DNA from: Gnetum montanum
Lineage: Eukaryota; Streptophyta; Gnetopsida; Gnetales; Gnetaceae
Length of the DNA stretch: 64,000 nt
Reading direction: 5' to 3'
Assembly: GCA_015680685.1 (NCBI GenBank)
Contig: MNCI01000175.1
Location: forward strand, 194,401-258,400
Under the pieces are notes generated by a model. The model had not been told where the DNA came from, made no database searches, and saw only the letters and a program-made list of their open reading frames with translations. Positions 10,949 through 20,509 of the stretch are shown here, one piece after another. A program made the translations under genes and the position numbers. Every line of letters begins with the position of its first letter. Positions within the stretch are counted from its first letter, which is position 1.

Positions 10949-11219
10949 NTCATTGTCTATAATGACTAAAAATCTAGCGGTTTGCAGTGTTTGTGGCTAG
11001 GACAATGTAGGAGAGATGCCCCCTGTCATAATTGGTAGTGTGACAGAGGGTGAACGTCTCATAGCTGAGACTGTGCCCAAGGAGTTGCGAAGGAAGAGAC
11101 TCCTCCAACCAGGGAAACCCTTCATAAAGAGGAGGGACGAAGAATGTGGCTCAAGCTACAGAGGATGCAAGCCCCCATTGGTAAGCGTTTTTGTGTAATG
11201 CTTATTTTGCTATAGTTTG

Positions 11220-11262
11220 CTACGCTATGCTATGCTAGGCAGTACTACGTAGCGTAGCATTT
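11220..11262. repeat. GCTACGCTA palindromic module in intron
   Basis: GCTACGCTATGCTATGCTA faces TACGTAGCGTAGCA within an intron of the antisense gene. It is the same motif class as in the A, B and C LTRs. Confidence 0.6.
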
Positions 11263-12779
11263 GTTTTGAACTAGCTTGTTTTGAATTGACGCAAACATGC
11301 CTTTTTTGCTTAGTAGAGGAAGAAGAAGATGAAGAAGAAGGCGACAAGGAAGTGTCGGCCCTTAGGATAAAGGTGATGAATAAAGACATGAAGGCCCTAG
11401 TCTCAAAGGAAAGGGCCTTGATCAAGAATAAGGGAGCTCCTGCCTCTAGGGTAGGGGCTCTGGTCATTAGGGAGCCTCTTCCTACCGACGAAGAGGTGTC
11501 TCCCCTGAATAAAAAAGATGCTGGTCTCCTAGAAGGAAAGGTACCAACGCATGAGGAAGGGACTTGTATGGATTTGGCAGGGCCCTCCACCGAGGCTACC
11601 ATGATCATCTTGCCTCAGCAAGAAGAAAGACCACAGTTGGGCACTGGTAAGTTGGCGAGACGTATGCCTTATCATAGTCCATTTTGGTCATTGCTAACAT
11701 GCTTAATCATGTAACAGGTGCTACTGCTAATGCCACGAGACCCCCTCCGATTCGTGCGGAGTCATGGGCCGAGATCCCTGACAAGTTTACGTTCATGAAG
11801 GAACTTGTTGATGACATCATAGACACCTTCAGTAGGTAGACCCTAGCATGGGTAAGTGGTAGTATTAAATGTTCCTATGTTATTTTGCTAAAGACTTTTG
11901 AGTTTTTTTGTTTTGCTATGCTAATGCAATTGCTATGATTTTTATGTTGACGTAGCCTCTTAGCCCAAATGGAACCTGGCTCGACCCATGAAAGTTGGCA
12001 TTGTGCCTACATTATCACCTGACGTGACCCAGGTGCCTCATCATGTGTTTGACAAGGCTCATAAGTGCGTCTTGCACTCAGCACACTCTTTGTGGGAATG
12101 TAGGCACGCCAATGAGGACTTGTGGAAATGGGCCCATAGGGCTAAGCAAAGAGAGGCTGAGCTGGTCGCCGAGGTGAAGAATCTCAGGTCGAGGGTCAAC
12201 TTCCTCATAAACTGTAACCCTGACCTTGTCAATTGTAAGAGGGCTATAGATGACTACGCCAGGTTTTGGACTATCGTTCACTAGAACGTTGAATCCCCCC
12301 GCGAGATAGTCAAACAACAAATGCAGATGGACTTGTTATCCCAGAAGTGTCAAGATATGAAAGATATCAGCACCAAAGTCTACAAATGGGGGCAAACCCA
12401 GAGAAACCACAAACATGCATACAAGCTAGAGAACGACACCCATCGAAGACTATACAAAGGTGCTATTTTGGAGGCATTCATGTATGAAGCATTCATGAAT
12501 GCCATCGGTGCTTCTGAGGCCTATGCTAAGTTCAAAGAGCAAGAGAAGGTCAAAGAATCTCCTGACTTGAAGCTATATTTTCCTATAGGAGAGACCGCAA
12601 CCGCCTCCCTTTCCACGAAACCTCTAAGATGGATGATTGTGGAAAGGGAGAAAGCTACTGCTACAAATGCTAAACCTAGCAATAGGTGTTGGATGGACAT
12701 TACGATAGAGGAGATTTGTCATCACCTCAGGCTTGGTCTAGACCGAATACCCCTTGAGACTAGCACAGGCTCCTCTTAG

Positions 12780-12873
12780 GTTAGTTGTTTTAATGGGTAG
12801 TTCTCATGCTATGTTATAGCTTACATTTGTTGCAGTTGTTTCCCTAGCTGACTACTTCATTCTTGCGACATAG
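12780..12873 (+). other. Conserved last intron of antisense gene (B copy)
   Basis: Donor GTTAGTTG and acceptor CGACATAG, 94 bases. The exons on each side match C exons that flank a 97-base intron with donor GTTAGTTA and acceptor TTATGTAG. After the junction B reads APDEGV and C reads DPDEDV in the same phase. Confidence 0.8.
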
Positions 12874-13008
12874 GCTCCAGATGAGGGTGTGAGACCCATG
12901 GAGGGAGGGAATGAAGAATCGGTAGAAGGCAATGCAGGGGCAGATGATGCACAAGCAGATAAAGTAGAGGGAAGTAGTGAAGGTGATATAAATGAAGACA
13001 CCCCATGA

Positions 13009-13164
13009 TAGCATGAGATCTTGTTTTGTATTTTTTGCGGATTTTGAAATGCTGAAATTTGGAAATTCTTTGAAAATTTTGCAAACATTGCCAATAGGTG
13101 AAAATTTTGAATGAAATGGAAACTTCAAAAAAGAAGCCAATTTTATGTTAACTTGTGTACTATG
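13009..13164 (+). other. 3' flank of antisense gene in B
   Basis: AT-rich, no gene. Probably the 3' untranslated region and terminator of the antisense gene before the array begins. Confidence 0.4.
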
Positions 13165-13565
13165 TAAGGTTTTCATACTCTCGTATGTTAGTTTTAGGCC
13201 ATCTTGGGCCATTGTGCAACATGTCAAAGCGAAAGGTAACATTGCTAGTTTTAGGCCATTTTAGGCTACTACCAAAAGAGATAGTTCATTAATGAAGCAA
13301 TAAAGCGATGCTAGTTTTAGGCCATTTCAGGAAGTTAGCGTAGCATGCTAAAAAAAATGGCATGTTAATAAAGCAGAAAGCAATGATGCTAGTTTTAGGC
13401 CATTTCGGGCCATTGCGTAACATGCCAATAGGGTAAAGCGAAAAAAGCAACAATGCTAGTTTTAGGCCATTCTTAGACATTTTCTAAACGAGATAATACT
13501 TTAATGAAGCAAAAAATGGTGATGATAGTTTTAGGCCATTTCAGGCCGTTAGCTTAGCATGCCAG
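13165..13565 (-). repeat. Element B: short-unit array after protease
   Basis: About six units of roughly 60 bp carrying CTAGTTTTAGGCCATTTC on the plus strand, i.e. GGCCTGAAATGGCC then TAAAACTAGC on the element strand. The C array in the same position (26900-27161) has nearly the same wording; D has TCCGAAATGACGTTAAACTA. Confidence 0.88.
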
Positions 13566-13740
13566 AAGGATGGCATACTAACAAGGTAGGGAAACGACGA
13601 ATATACAAGGGATGGAAACTTGGCAGGAAATAGTAGGGTTGCTATGCTATGCATAGCTGCTTCTTGACTCATCGTGGGTTGATCAAGATGTAAGGTCGAG
13701 GTGTTTTAGCAGGGCATTTGTTCACATCGTTGTCTTCCAC
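13566..13740. other. Spacer between array and protease in B
   Basis: No gene seen; contains one GCTATGCTATGC stretch at 13640-13653. Confidence 0.4.
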
Positions 13741-14500
13741 TTAAAAGGGCATCTCGACCCACATGTTTTTGATCTGGGAGTTGACTCGTTGAGCCGATCC
13801 TTCCATTGAATCATTAATGCATGCATGAACAGGTGCTTCATCCTCAAAGGTTGTAACCTTTAAGCCCTGTTCCATGTTTACGTTGCTGATTTCTTGCGTT
13901 ACCACTTCTTCACCATGGATTACCACCTCTCTACTTGCGTATGGTAAGTGGATTTTCTAGTGTATAGGTGAGGACACAATCCTAAGTTGTGCTAACCATT
14001 ATCTTCCCAAGATCAGGTTAAACCTAGGCATTTCTTCGACTACAATGAACGTTGTGTCTGTGGGGAACTAGTCCCCTACTATGAAGTTTACGTGAATTGT
14101 GCCTTTCACCAGGACGTATGCCCTGTTGAAGGACCTCAGACACGATGTCATCATTGGTTTGATCCAGTCGACCAATCCCAACTTATCCACAATAGGAAAG
14201 GAAATGATGTTTGTGGTGGCCCCATCGTCGATGTGTACCCTTCGGATCTAGTGTTGGCTGACCCGAATTGTGATGAAGAGAGGCACCATAGTCACTTGAC
14301 CCTCTTCGAGATCTTCCCTAATGGCGTCATTACGGAAATTTAATTGGGGTGGCGTGGGCTCTACGGGTATAGAGGAAAGCATTACCGAGTGGATCGCTTC
14401 CTGTTCTGTTGGCATGTTGTCCTTGACTAGGATTGCCGTTAATATGCAAAATAGAGCTTCTTGGTGGGGTATAGAAATCATGATTAGGTCATACAAGCTT
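13741..14500 (-). pseudogene. Element B: retropepsin-like aspartic protease
   Basis: Reads GQVTMVPLFITIRV, then RRVHIDDGATTNIISFPIVDKLGL with the catalytic Asp of the DxGA loop (about 14240-14217), and RFNLILGR followed by a stop and LAQLR, matching ILGRPWL in D. It would cut the element polyproteins. Stops interrupt the chain (for example near 14253 and 14027). The C-terminal tail runs to the stop at 13741-13743, beyond which the array interval starts. Confidence 0.9.
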
Positions 14501-15024
14501 GGTGTAGCATTTTTTTGATTTAGGGCTTGCTTGACCTAGGTGAGGGCATCCAAAAGATCCTAGCTACCCCTTTGTTTGACATCTTCTTCCTCTTCGATTC
14601 TTCCCAGAGGAAGAATCTCCCAATGAGAGGTAGCCTCGAATCTGGGTTCAAATCCCTGTTGGCCAGGTGGTACAAGCTACGTAATCATGTCGACCTTCGT
14701 CTTTGGTGACAAAGGTGCAGATGCAAGGGGCAAAGGCATAGGCTTGGGGATACCCTTAACGGTACTTTCCTTTGACGTCTCACTCAACTAGTGGGCTTCT
14801 CACCTTGTGGGGCGAGGAGGTTGTTCAATTCTATTGCATGAGATAGGGGCTGTCGAAGACATCAGATCCTTGATGACGAATGGACCTAGAGGTGTTAACT
14901 GATGGGATCGCGTGGCCTTGCCAATAGGTGATGCAAAGGTGGATGCCCGTGGTGGGACTTTCAGGATGAAGGTAGGCTACGAGCTTGGACTAATTGTTGG
15001 TGGTGCTGGTGCGAGGCACACAGA
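14501..15024 (-). pseudogene. Element B: gag-protease linker
   Basis: Low-complexity Pro/Lys-rich linker leading to WEILPLGRIEEEEDVKQRGS and the DALT...LNQKNATPSLYDLIMIS block, which recurs in D (DLANALTQVTQSLKQK) and C (DVITQVRQGLKQKK). Function unknown, but conservation in three elements marks it as part of the polyprotein. Stops and shifts present. Confidence 0.75.
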
Positions 15025-17439
15025 TCACAAATGGCTAGTATTGATTACATAACTAGAATTATTGGTGTTGAGGGGATTTGTGTAGACATACATAGATTGA
15101 TTTTCAGGGTGTACTGCGTTACTTTCGTCCAGCACCAACTTCCCCAAATCAATTAGTCTTTGGATGTCATCCTGCAATGACAAACAATAATTAGTGGTGT
15201 GACCACATAGTTGGTGGTAGTCACAAAACTTGTCTAGCCTGAAACCCCTAGGAACTGGAGGCTCATTGGACAAGGCCAAAGAAGGATTCCTAAGGAGCTG
15301 GCAGTAGCGTTGATGTCTTGAGTTTGTTTCCTCTGACATCTTCTTGTGTTGGATGTACCCTGCTGCTAATAGTTGCTTCAGGAGTTCTGAAGGTTTGAGA
15401 GGTAGCAGGGTATACTTTGAGTGGTCTTTGCACTCAAAGTTGGGTTTGGTGTATGCAGATGCCTTGGGTGTAGGTGTAGCAGGTTGCAGTGCTTGGCCTA
15501 GTTTGGGCACAGGGTTAGACGTAGGTATGGTCAATTTCTTGTTATTCTTGCTACTACTACTGCTAGGTTTGGGCTTGGCCTCGGTTTCCATAGCAGCTAC
15601 TATGGTTGTTGGGGCCTTACCTTTGTCCTTCTTTGCAAAGGTGCTCTTGTAAGTGACGTAGGACAGGTCTTTGCTTACCTTAGCTGTGTCCTGTATGCTC
15701 TTAGTTTGAGCGAAAGCCTAACTGAGAGAGCGAGAAGTAATATAGTATAGTTTGGACTTGATGAAGTCATTTACTGCACCCTTAAAGATGACCAACAAGT
15801 GGGCCTTTGCAATGGACTTGCGAATTTTGTTAAGGGTTGCACTCCATCTTTGAATGAATTGTTGGACTGGTTCTAGTGGGTCTTGTTTCACGCTCATCAA
15901 TTGATCCAGCATGGTTTCTGGCTTCAAGTTGTACTTGAAGCGTGTCACGAACTAGGTCAGGAGCTTTTCCAAGGTTGAGATGGATGAGCATGGCAACACA
16001 TGGTACCAGTCTAGGGCTTTCCCAGCTAGGGACATGGCGAAGATGTGAATGATCGTATGTGGCCATTGTTGCAATAGCAAAGACTCGAACCTGAAAGTGA
16101 CAAGATGCATGTTGGTATCTCCCTCCCCGTTGTACTTCATGAAGTGCAGGAGAGACATCCCGAGGGATAACATTAAAGAAGGGATTGCAGGGTTGACAGG
16201 GTCATCCTGATAAAAGTCCATGACTTGTACCATGTTGTACCTAACAACTTTGAGGCATTTTATTTCCTCAGTGAGGGTCTGGATGAGCTGAAATGCTTGG
16301 TCCAAACCTGGCAACATTGTAGATGGTTGGGGGGCTGTAGTGGTAGCTCCCACATGTAGCATGGTGGCGGTGGTGGGCTGACTCATTAGAAGTGTCGTTG
16401 GGGCTGCCCCCGCTAGAGGTGCTACTTGCATTATCCACCATCTAGTGGGTGGCATTGTCGGAGAAGTAACAATTGACTGAGCCACTAGATAGACCATTTG
16501 GGTCACCGGAGGGGCAGACCATGGTCCCGTGCTAGGATGTACCATTTGGGGGATTGGGCAGGTCTGAGGGTGAATGTAGTGAGACATCTGTGATGGTTGT
16601 AGAACAAATGAAGAAGAAAACGGGGTCCACCATGTGGATGGGCCGAGGCCTACCACACTGGGTGGAAAAGATGCTTACATAGGAATTGGCATAGAAGTTA
16701 TGTGCGGTTGTGAAGTAGGTATAGTATGAACATGTGGTAGGGTAGCTGTGATAGGCGTGTTACGCACTGCAAGAATGTGCTGATAAACAGTTTGTGGGGG
16801 CATAGTTGCTATGAACGCAACAGGGGAATAAGGGTGATGATACGCTAGGAATGTGGCATGGCTACCCATTGCAGTTGTGGTTGTAGGTTGCTGGAGCATA
16901 GGCGTGATGGCAAAGGGAGCAGTAATAGACAGTAGGTTGGCCCAAAAGGACTGGGTAGGTGGGACATGAACGGGGTTGGCTTGACCTCCCTCGTTAGATT
17001 GGGCATCAAGTTCCTTCTGTCTATCTTGAAAGGCATCTTCCTAGTTGGACGTGGTATCCTATTGCTCCCTAAGCCTAGCCAACTGGTTTAATTAGTCTAT
17101 TAGCCTTTGCTACGCTTGCGTTAAAAGCAAAGGAACGCTGGGGGTAGGAATGAATTCCTTCCTGTTGCAATAAGCGAACTCGAAGCTATGTTTTTCTTTG
17201 ATTTCGTGTAAATCCAAGGGCAGATTAGCTTGCACCTTTGCACAAAGGAAATTGTAATGCTTGTGTTACTGGGCTAATCCCTTAGGTCCCTAGTTTTAGA
17301 TTCTAAGAGATTGACATGCTTCCAACATCTGATTCGGCGATTGTTCGGCACCAGTAGTGCCTTGAACTGTGACAGGAACTTCAACATTGAAGGGGGCTTC
17401 CATGTTGAAGGCATTGGTAGTGGTAGTTGAAAAAGCCAT
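15025..17439 (-). pseudogene. Element B: gag
   Basis: ATG at 17439-17437 (MAFSTTTTNAFNMEAP) follows a 740-base leader. Order: N-terminal block with YNFLCAKVQANLPLD; a long Pro/Thr/Gln/Met-rich middle; the capsid-like core VMDFYQDDPVNPAIPS, MKYNGEGDTNMHLVTF, ALDWYHVLP and FIQRWSATLNKIR; then a nucleocapsid-type knuckle FCDYHQLCGHTTNYC with spacing CX2HX4HX4C; the tail ends SSYVINTSHL. Gag forms the particle that packages element RNA. Stops include TAG at 15720-15718 after SRSLS, a position also stopped in C and D, so this may be more than random decay. Confidence 0.92.
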
Positions 17440-17529
17440 TGTTAAGCAGGTAGTTATGCAAAAGGAAAGCATAGAAGCTATGCCAAAGAGTGCAAATGAA
17501 TAGGAAAATTAGAAGAAACAGTGAGAAAG
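17440..17529 (-). other. Proximal leader of B
   Basis: Short A-rich leader directly upstream of the gag ATG; no further motif seen. Confidence 0.4.
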
Positions 17530-18130
17530 AATTTTTACATCTTGCCAGATTTTGGAGGAACCGTCAGGGTGATCGACCTACACCACACCTGGCGTAAACA
17601 ACCACAACAGGGTGTCACGTTTACGTCTGTGTGAGCTAAGGTGCAAATAATGTGCAAGACTACTATAAAAAGGGAAGGTGAGTTAACTAGCTGTCGGAGG
17701 CTTTATGTCTCGTAGGGCTCCTGAGGAACAATCAAGGTAACCGATCTACACCGCATAACATGTAAACAACCACATATGGGTGTCAAATCTACGCTAATGC
17801 GTATTAGGGTGTAGAAGGCTTACGAGACTACCATAAGACAAATGTAAGATAGGCAAGCTAACTAGCAATCAAAAAGGCTTTGCGTCTCGCAGGATCCTCA
17901 AGGAACCGTCGAAGCAACCAGTCTATACCACACAAGATGGGGTATAGAACGCATGTGAGACAATTGTAAAAGAGCTAGTTAGCTAGTGATCAGAGGCTTT
18001 GTGTTCTGTAGGACTCCTGAGGAATCGTTGGTGCGACCGATCTGCACCGTACAAAGTGCAAACAACTACAGGAGGGTGTCGCATTTATGCTTATGTATAT
18101 CACAATATAGAAGGCTCAAAAAACTACCGT
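17530..18130 (-). repeat. Tandem repeat in the B leader between primer site and gag
   Basis: Four related units with the anchor AGGAACCGTC...CGATCTACACC at 17556, 17724, 17901 and 18020 (spacings 168, 177 and 119). Each also holds AACAACCACA...GGGTGTC, or a decayed form. The C and D leaders lack this. It is placed where packaging or translation signals of retroelement RNA usually sit. Confidence 0.8.
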
Positions 18131-18153
18131 GACACATGGAAAAGGCACCAAAA

Positions 18154-18175
18154 GGCCCTCCTTTTAGAGCCAAAA
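18154..18175 (-). promoter_or_regulatory. Element B: primer-binding region
   Basis: Immediately after the 5' LTR end (element strand) lies TTTGGCTCTAAAAGGAGGG. D has TTTGGCACTAGAAGGAGGG and C has TCTAGTGCTAGAAGGAGGG in the same place. The TGG start and position fit a tRNA 3' end complement; I could not assign the tRNA. Confidence 0.7.
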
Positions 18176-18178
18176 AAC

Positions 18179-19741
18179 TATAGCAACTGAAAACATCAAT
18201 GGCTGGAAAATACCGAGGGGTCAGCAGGCATGATAGTTTCAACCCCGTACCCATGGGAGGGCCATGCTAGGTGTGTGTGGATACAGGATGCCCTGAATGG
18301 TCTGGTCAATCAGATAGGGACTTACGTCAGTGTCAATATAGCCTTTTGCAACATATACTTTTAGAAATGGAATGGAAATGAGAAATAATGCTTGAAAGTA
18401 AATAAAGCAGAAAATGCAACAACAATACGAAGTAACTCATGAAAGTAAATAAAGAAGAGAAAAGATAATGTAAACGAGATAACAGGCAAGAAATAAAGTA
18501 AAGTATAGTTAGAAACATGCACCACTCCGAAGCTACAGACTTTCTCTGTCAAGATGGATATAATCGGTTGCACAGCATGATGAAGTGCAGAGATCCTGAG
18601 AGTAACCAAGACGTGTAGAGGAAAATAGACTGTGCACCCAAGAGTGGACTTAGGTGTAGATAATGCAAGAATTCTACCAAGGTCGTAGAGGAATGGTGAA
18701 ACAGAATGTTAGCTGAAAATGCTAATTGTTTGCAGTGTCAAATAGAGAGCTCACAATGCTTGATATTATAATTCCAGAGAGGAGAGAAGTTTTTAGAATT
18801 CAAGAAGTTCTCACCCTTTGAATGGTATTTTTTCAAAAAAATATATGAACTCCTTTGCATCCTGTTTGTTGGGGTATTTATAGGACTAAAGGGCACACGT
18901 TGACTTGTCAGTGCCACTTGCACCATGTATGACCGTTGGACCTACAAGACCATTGTAATGTGAACCTATCATGCAATAACTATGAGCCTGCCACGCTATA
19001 ATGGCACCGTCACCATTTGGAGACGTGCACCAACGGTCTGATTAGGTGAAGTGTATTGATGTCGCACAACCACCCGCATCCCTTGTTGTGCTTCGTAGCG
19101 TAACATACTTGGCATAGCATAGTGTCTTGTCATGCATTCTACTACACGTGTGTTGCTTGCTATGCTATGTAGCATAGCGTAGTGTAGCAATTGGTCTTAG
19201 TCGTGAAAGTCTTGCAGATTGGCAAACTTCGTCTTCTGTGATGCAAGTCTTGCAAACTTCACTAATTCTGCCCTTCGAGCTGCCTTTTGTCCCTTCTATA
19301 GGATTGCTACACCTTGCTGCACCATGTAGCTTAGTGTAGCATAGCAGCAGACATGGTCTGCCACTTCCTGATGGAAAGAAACATCGTTGCAGAACTTGAA
19401 ATTGGGCGAGGGGAATGATGGTGAAGCCATTGCCATGCTACGCTATGTGGTGTAGTGTAGCGTAGCACTTCGTGAGTTAGAAAATTTTCCAAACTATTTT
19501 TTGCGCATCCAGAATGCTGCTGCCAACTCTGCATGCCGTTTCTAAGCAAGCTGTCGGCTGGGCAAGCTACTTTGGTGGACAGGCAAGATGACACAGAACT
19601 TGTCCATGCTCAAAGTAGAAAATTTTCTGAACTGGCTGGCCTGAACTCAGAATGTTTTCCTCCTGATGAACTACCATGGTGCTGTGTGGACTGCAAGAGC
19701 CTGGTGAAGCAAGGATGACCCCACATTTTTAGGGTGTTTTA
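18179..19741 (-). mobile_element. Element B: 5' LTR
   Basis: On the element strand it starts TAAAACACCCT (the first G appears mutated from TGAAACACC) and ends GTTGCTATA. It is homologous to the A 3' LTR at 2348-4051 in inverted orientation, with TATAAATA at 18882-18875. It contains palindromic GCTACGCTA modules near 19090, 19160, 19310 and 19440. The expected right-hand target copy would be 19742-19746; the left copy is outside the window. Confidence 0.85.
18875..18882 (-). promoter_or_regulatory. TATA box of B LTR
   Basis: TATAAATA in AGTCCTATAAATACCCC on the minus strand, matching the A LTR context. Confidence 0.7.
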
Positions 19742-20509
19742 ATTATTAGCCTAGATCTGACAAAAATGGCTCCACTCCCAATAAAAGGCAGAAAAAAAAG
19801 AAAGCCTATTTTACAAATCAAATATACCAAAGCTTGAACAACCAAATAACCCTAGATCTATATAGAAAATGCTAGAATATGAGATAGGATTTTGTTGTAA
19901 TTCAACTTCATCAACCCCCTTTGCATAGATATGAAGAAAACAACCCTATCTTAGTTAGAAAAACACAAAAAATGACTATAGATGGCCTACTTGTGAGTGA
20001 GTGTAGAGGAATCCTAAATTGAAATAGGCCTAGGTAGCTTGAAGAGGTCTTGAGTAGCCTCATCTACTTCCTGAAGCCTTGGGCTTTTACTTGATCCTCC
20101 ATGTTTCTTCATTTTGGTTATATCAATGTTGCAGAAGCTTGAAAATTGAAGACTTAAGCCTTCTATGTTGGTTGGAAGGAAGTTTTGGTGCTTTGACATT
20201 AAAGGAAGATGGTGTCTATAGTAATAAACTCTCCTAGAGCTCTGCTCTAATGCACTAGATATAAAATGGGAAGTGTGGATGGCATTTTAGGCAAATTAAG
20301 AAAAAAGATCAAGTCTAAACCTAAATGTTTCCACTCTTACCTCTATTGCCAATTTTATGTAATGGAACTCAAAGTGAACTGAAGTGCAAGGGTGGAAAAG
20401 GTTTATCTACATTGGGAGTGGAAGGGGAAACAACACATAGGCTTAATTTTCTTGATTGTTTGAATTTTGGGTCATGGGCACAACCATGAACCCTCATGCA
20501 TGGTGTTAT
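19742..20509. other. Unassigned flank between B and C
   Basis: No gene recognised. It was contiguous with 51306 onward before C inserted. A 12-base inverted match (TCCACTCCCAAT at 19771, ATTGGGAGTGGA at 20411) could mark a small inverted-repeat transposon, but no target duplication was confirmed. A minus-strand 61-codon frame at 20014-20199 has no recognisable features. Confidence 0.4.

Larger units (their letters stand above)
9259..13008 (+). pseudogene. Antisense spliced gene inside element B (unknown product, C-terminal coiled-coil-like)
   Basis: Runs opposite to element B between protease and pol. I see exon-like blocks with canonical junctions: 9259-9368 (donor GTAAGT), about 9463-9946 (donor GTGAGT), about 10405-11180 (donor GTAAGC), about 11314-11646 (donor GTAAGT), 11718-11851, 11956-12779 (donor GTTAGT) and 12874-13008 ending TGA. 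The third block is disturbed by an inverted N-bounded segment. The product starts MAPKTHLALAKVEE, has an acidic stretch (EEEEDEEEGDKE), a helical Lys/Glu-rich region (KQREAELVAEVKNLRSRV) and an acidic tail. In-frame stops (for example near 9620, 9780 and 12777) make it a pseudogene. C carries a homolog of the 11956-13008 part with the same last intron. I do not recognise the family; distant plant mobile-domain proteins are a guess to test. Confidence 0.7.
4052..19741 (-). mobile_element. Element B: Tat-like Ty3/Gypsy retrotransposon, 3' end displaced by A
   Basis: Read on the minus strand: 5' LTR (19741-18179), primer-binding region, leader with tandem repeats, gag, protease, short-unit array, a plus-strand spliced gene, second array, RT, two RNase H domains, integrase, third array and the start of the 3' spacer. 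The element stops at 4052, where the A LTR begins, so its 3' LTR should lie left of A outside the window. About 15.7 kb is visible. Every coding block carries stops or shifts, so it is non-autonomous today. Confidence 0.9.

Noticed and set aside
19771-20424. Small inverted-repeat transposon between B and C
   Set aside because: Only a 12-base inverted match, no confirmed target duplication, and no second copy in the window.
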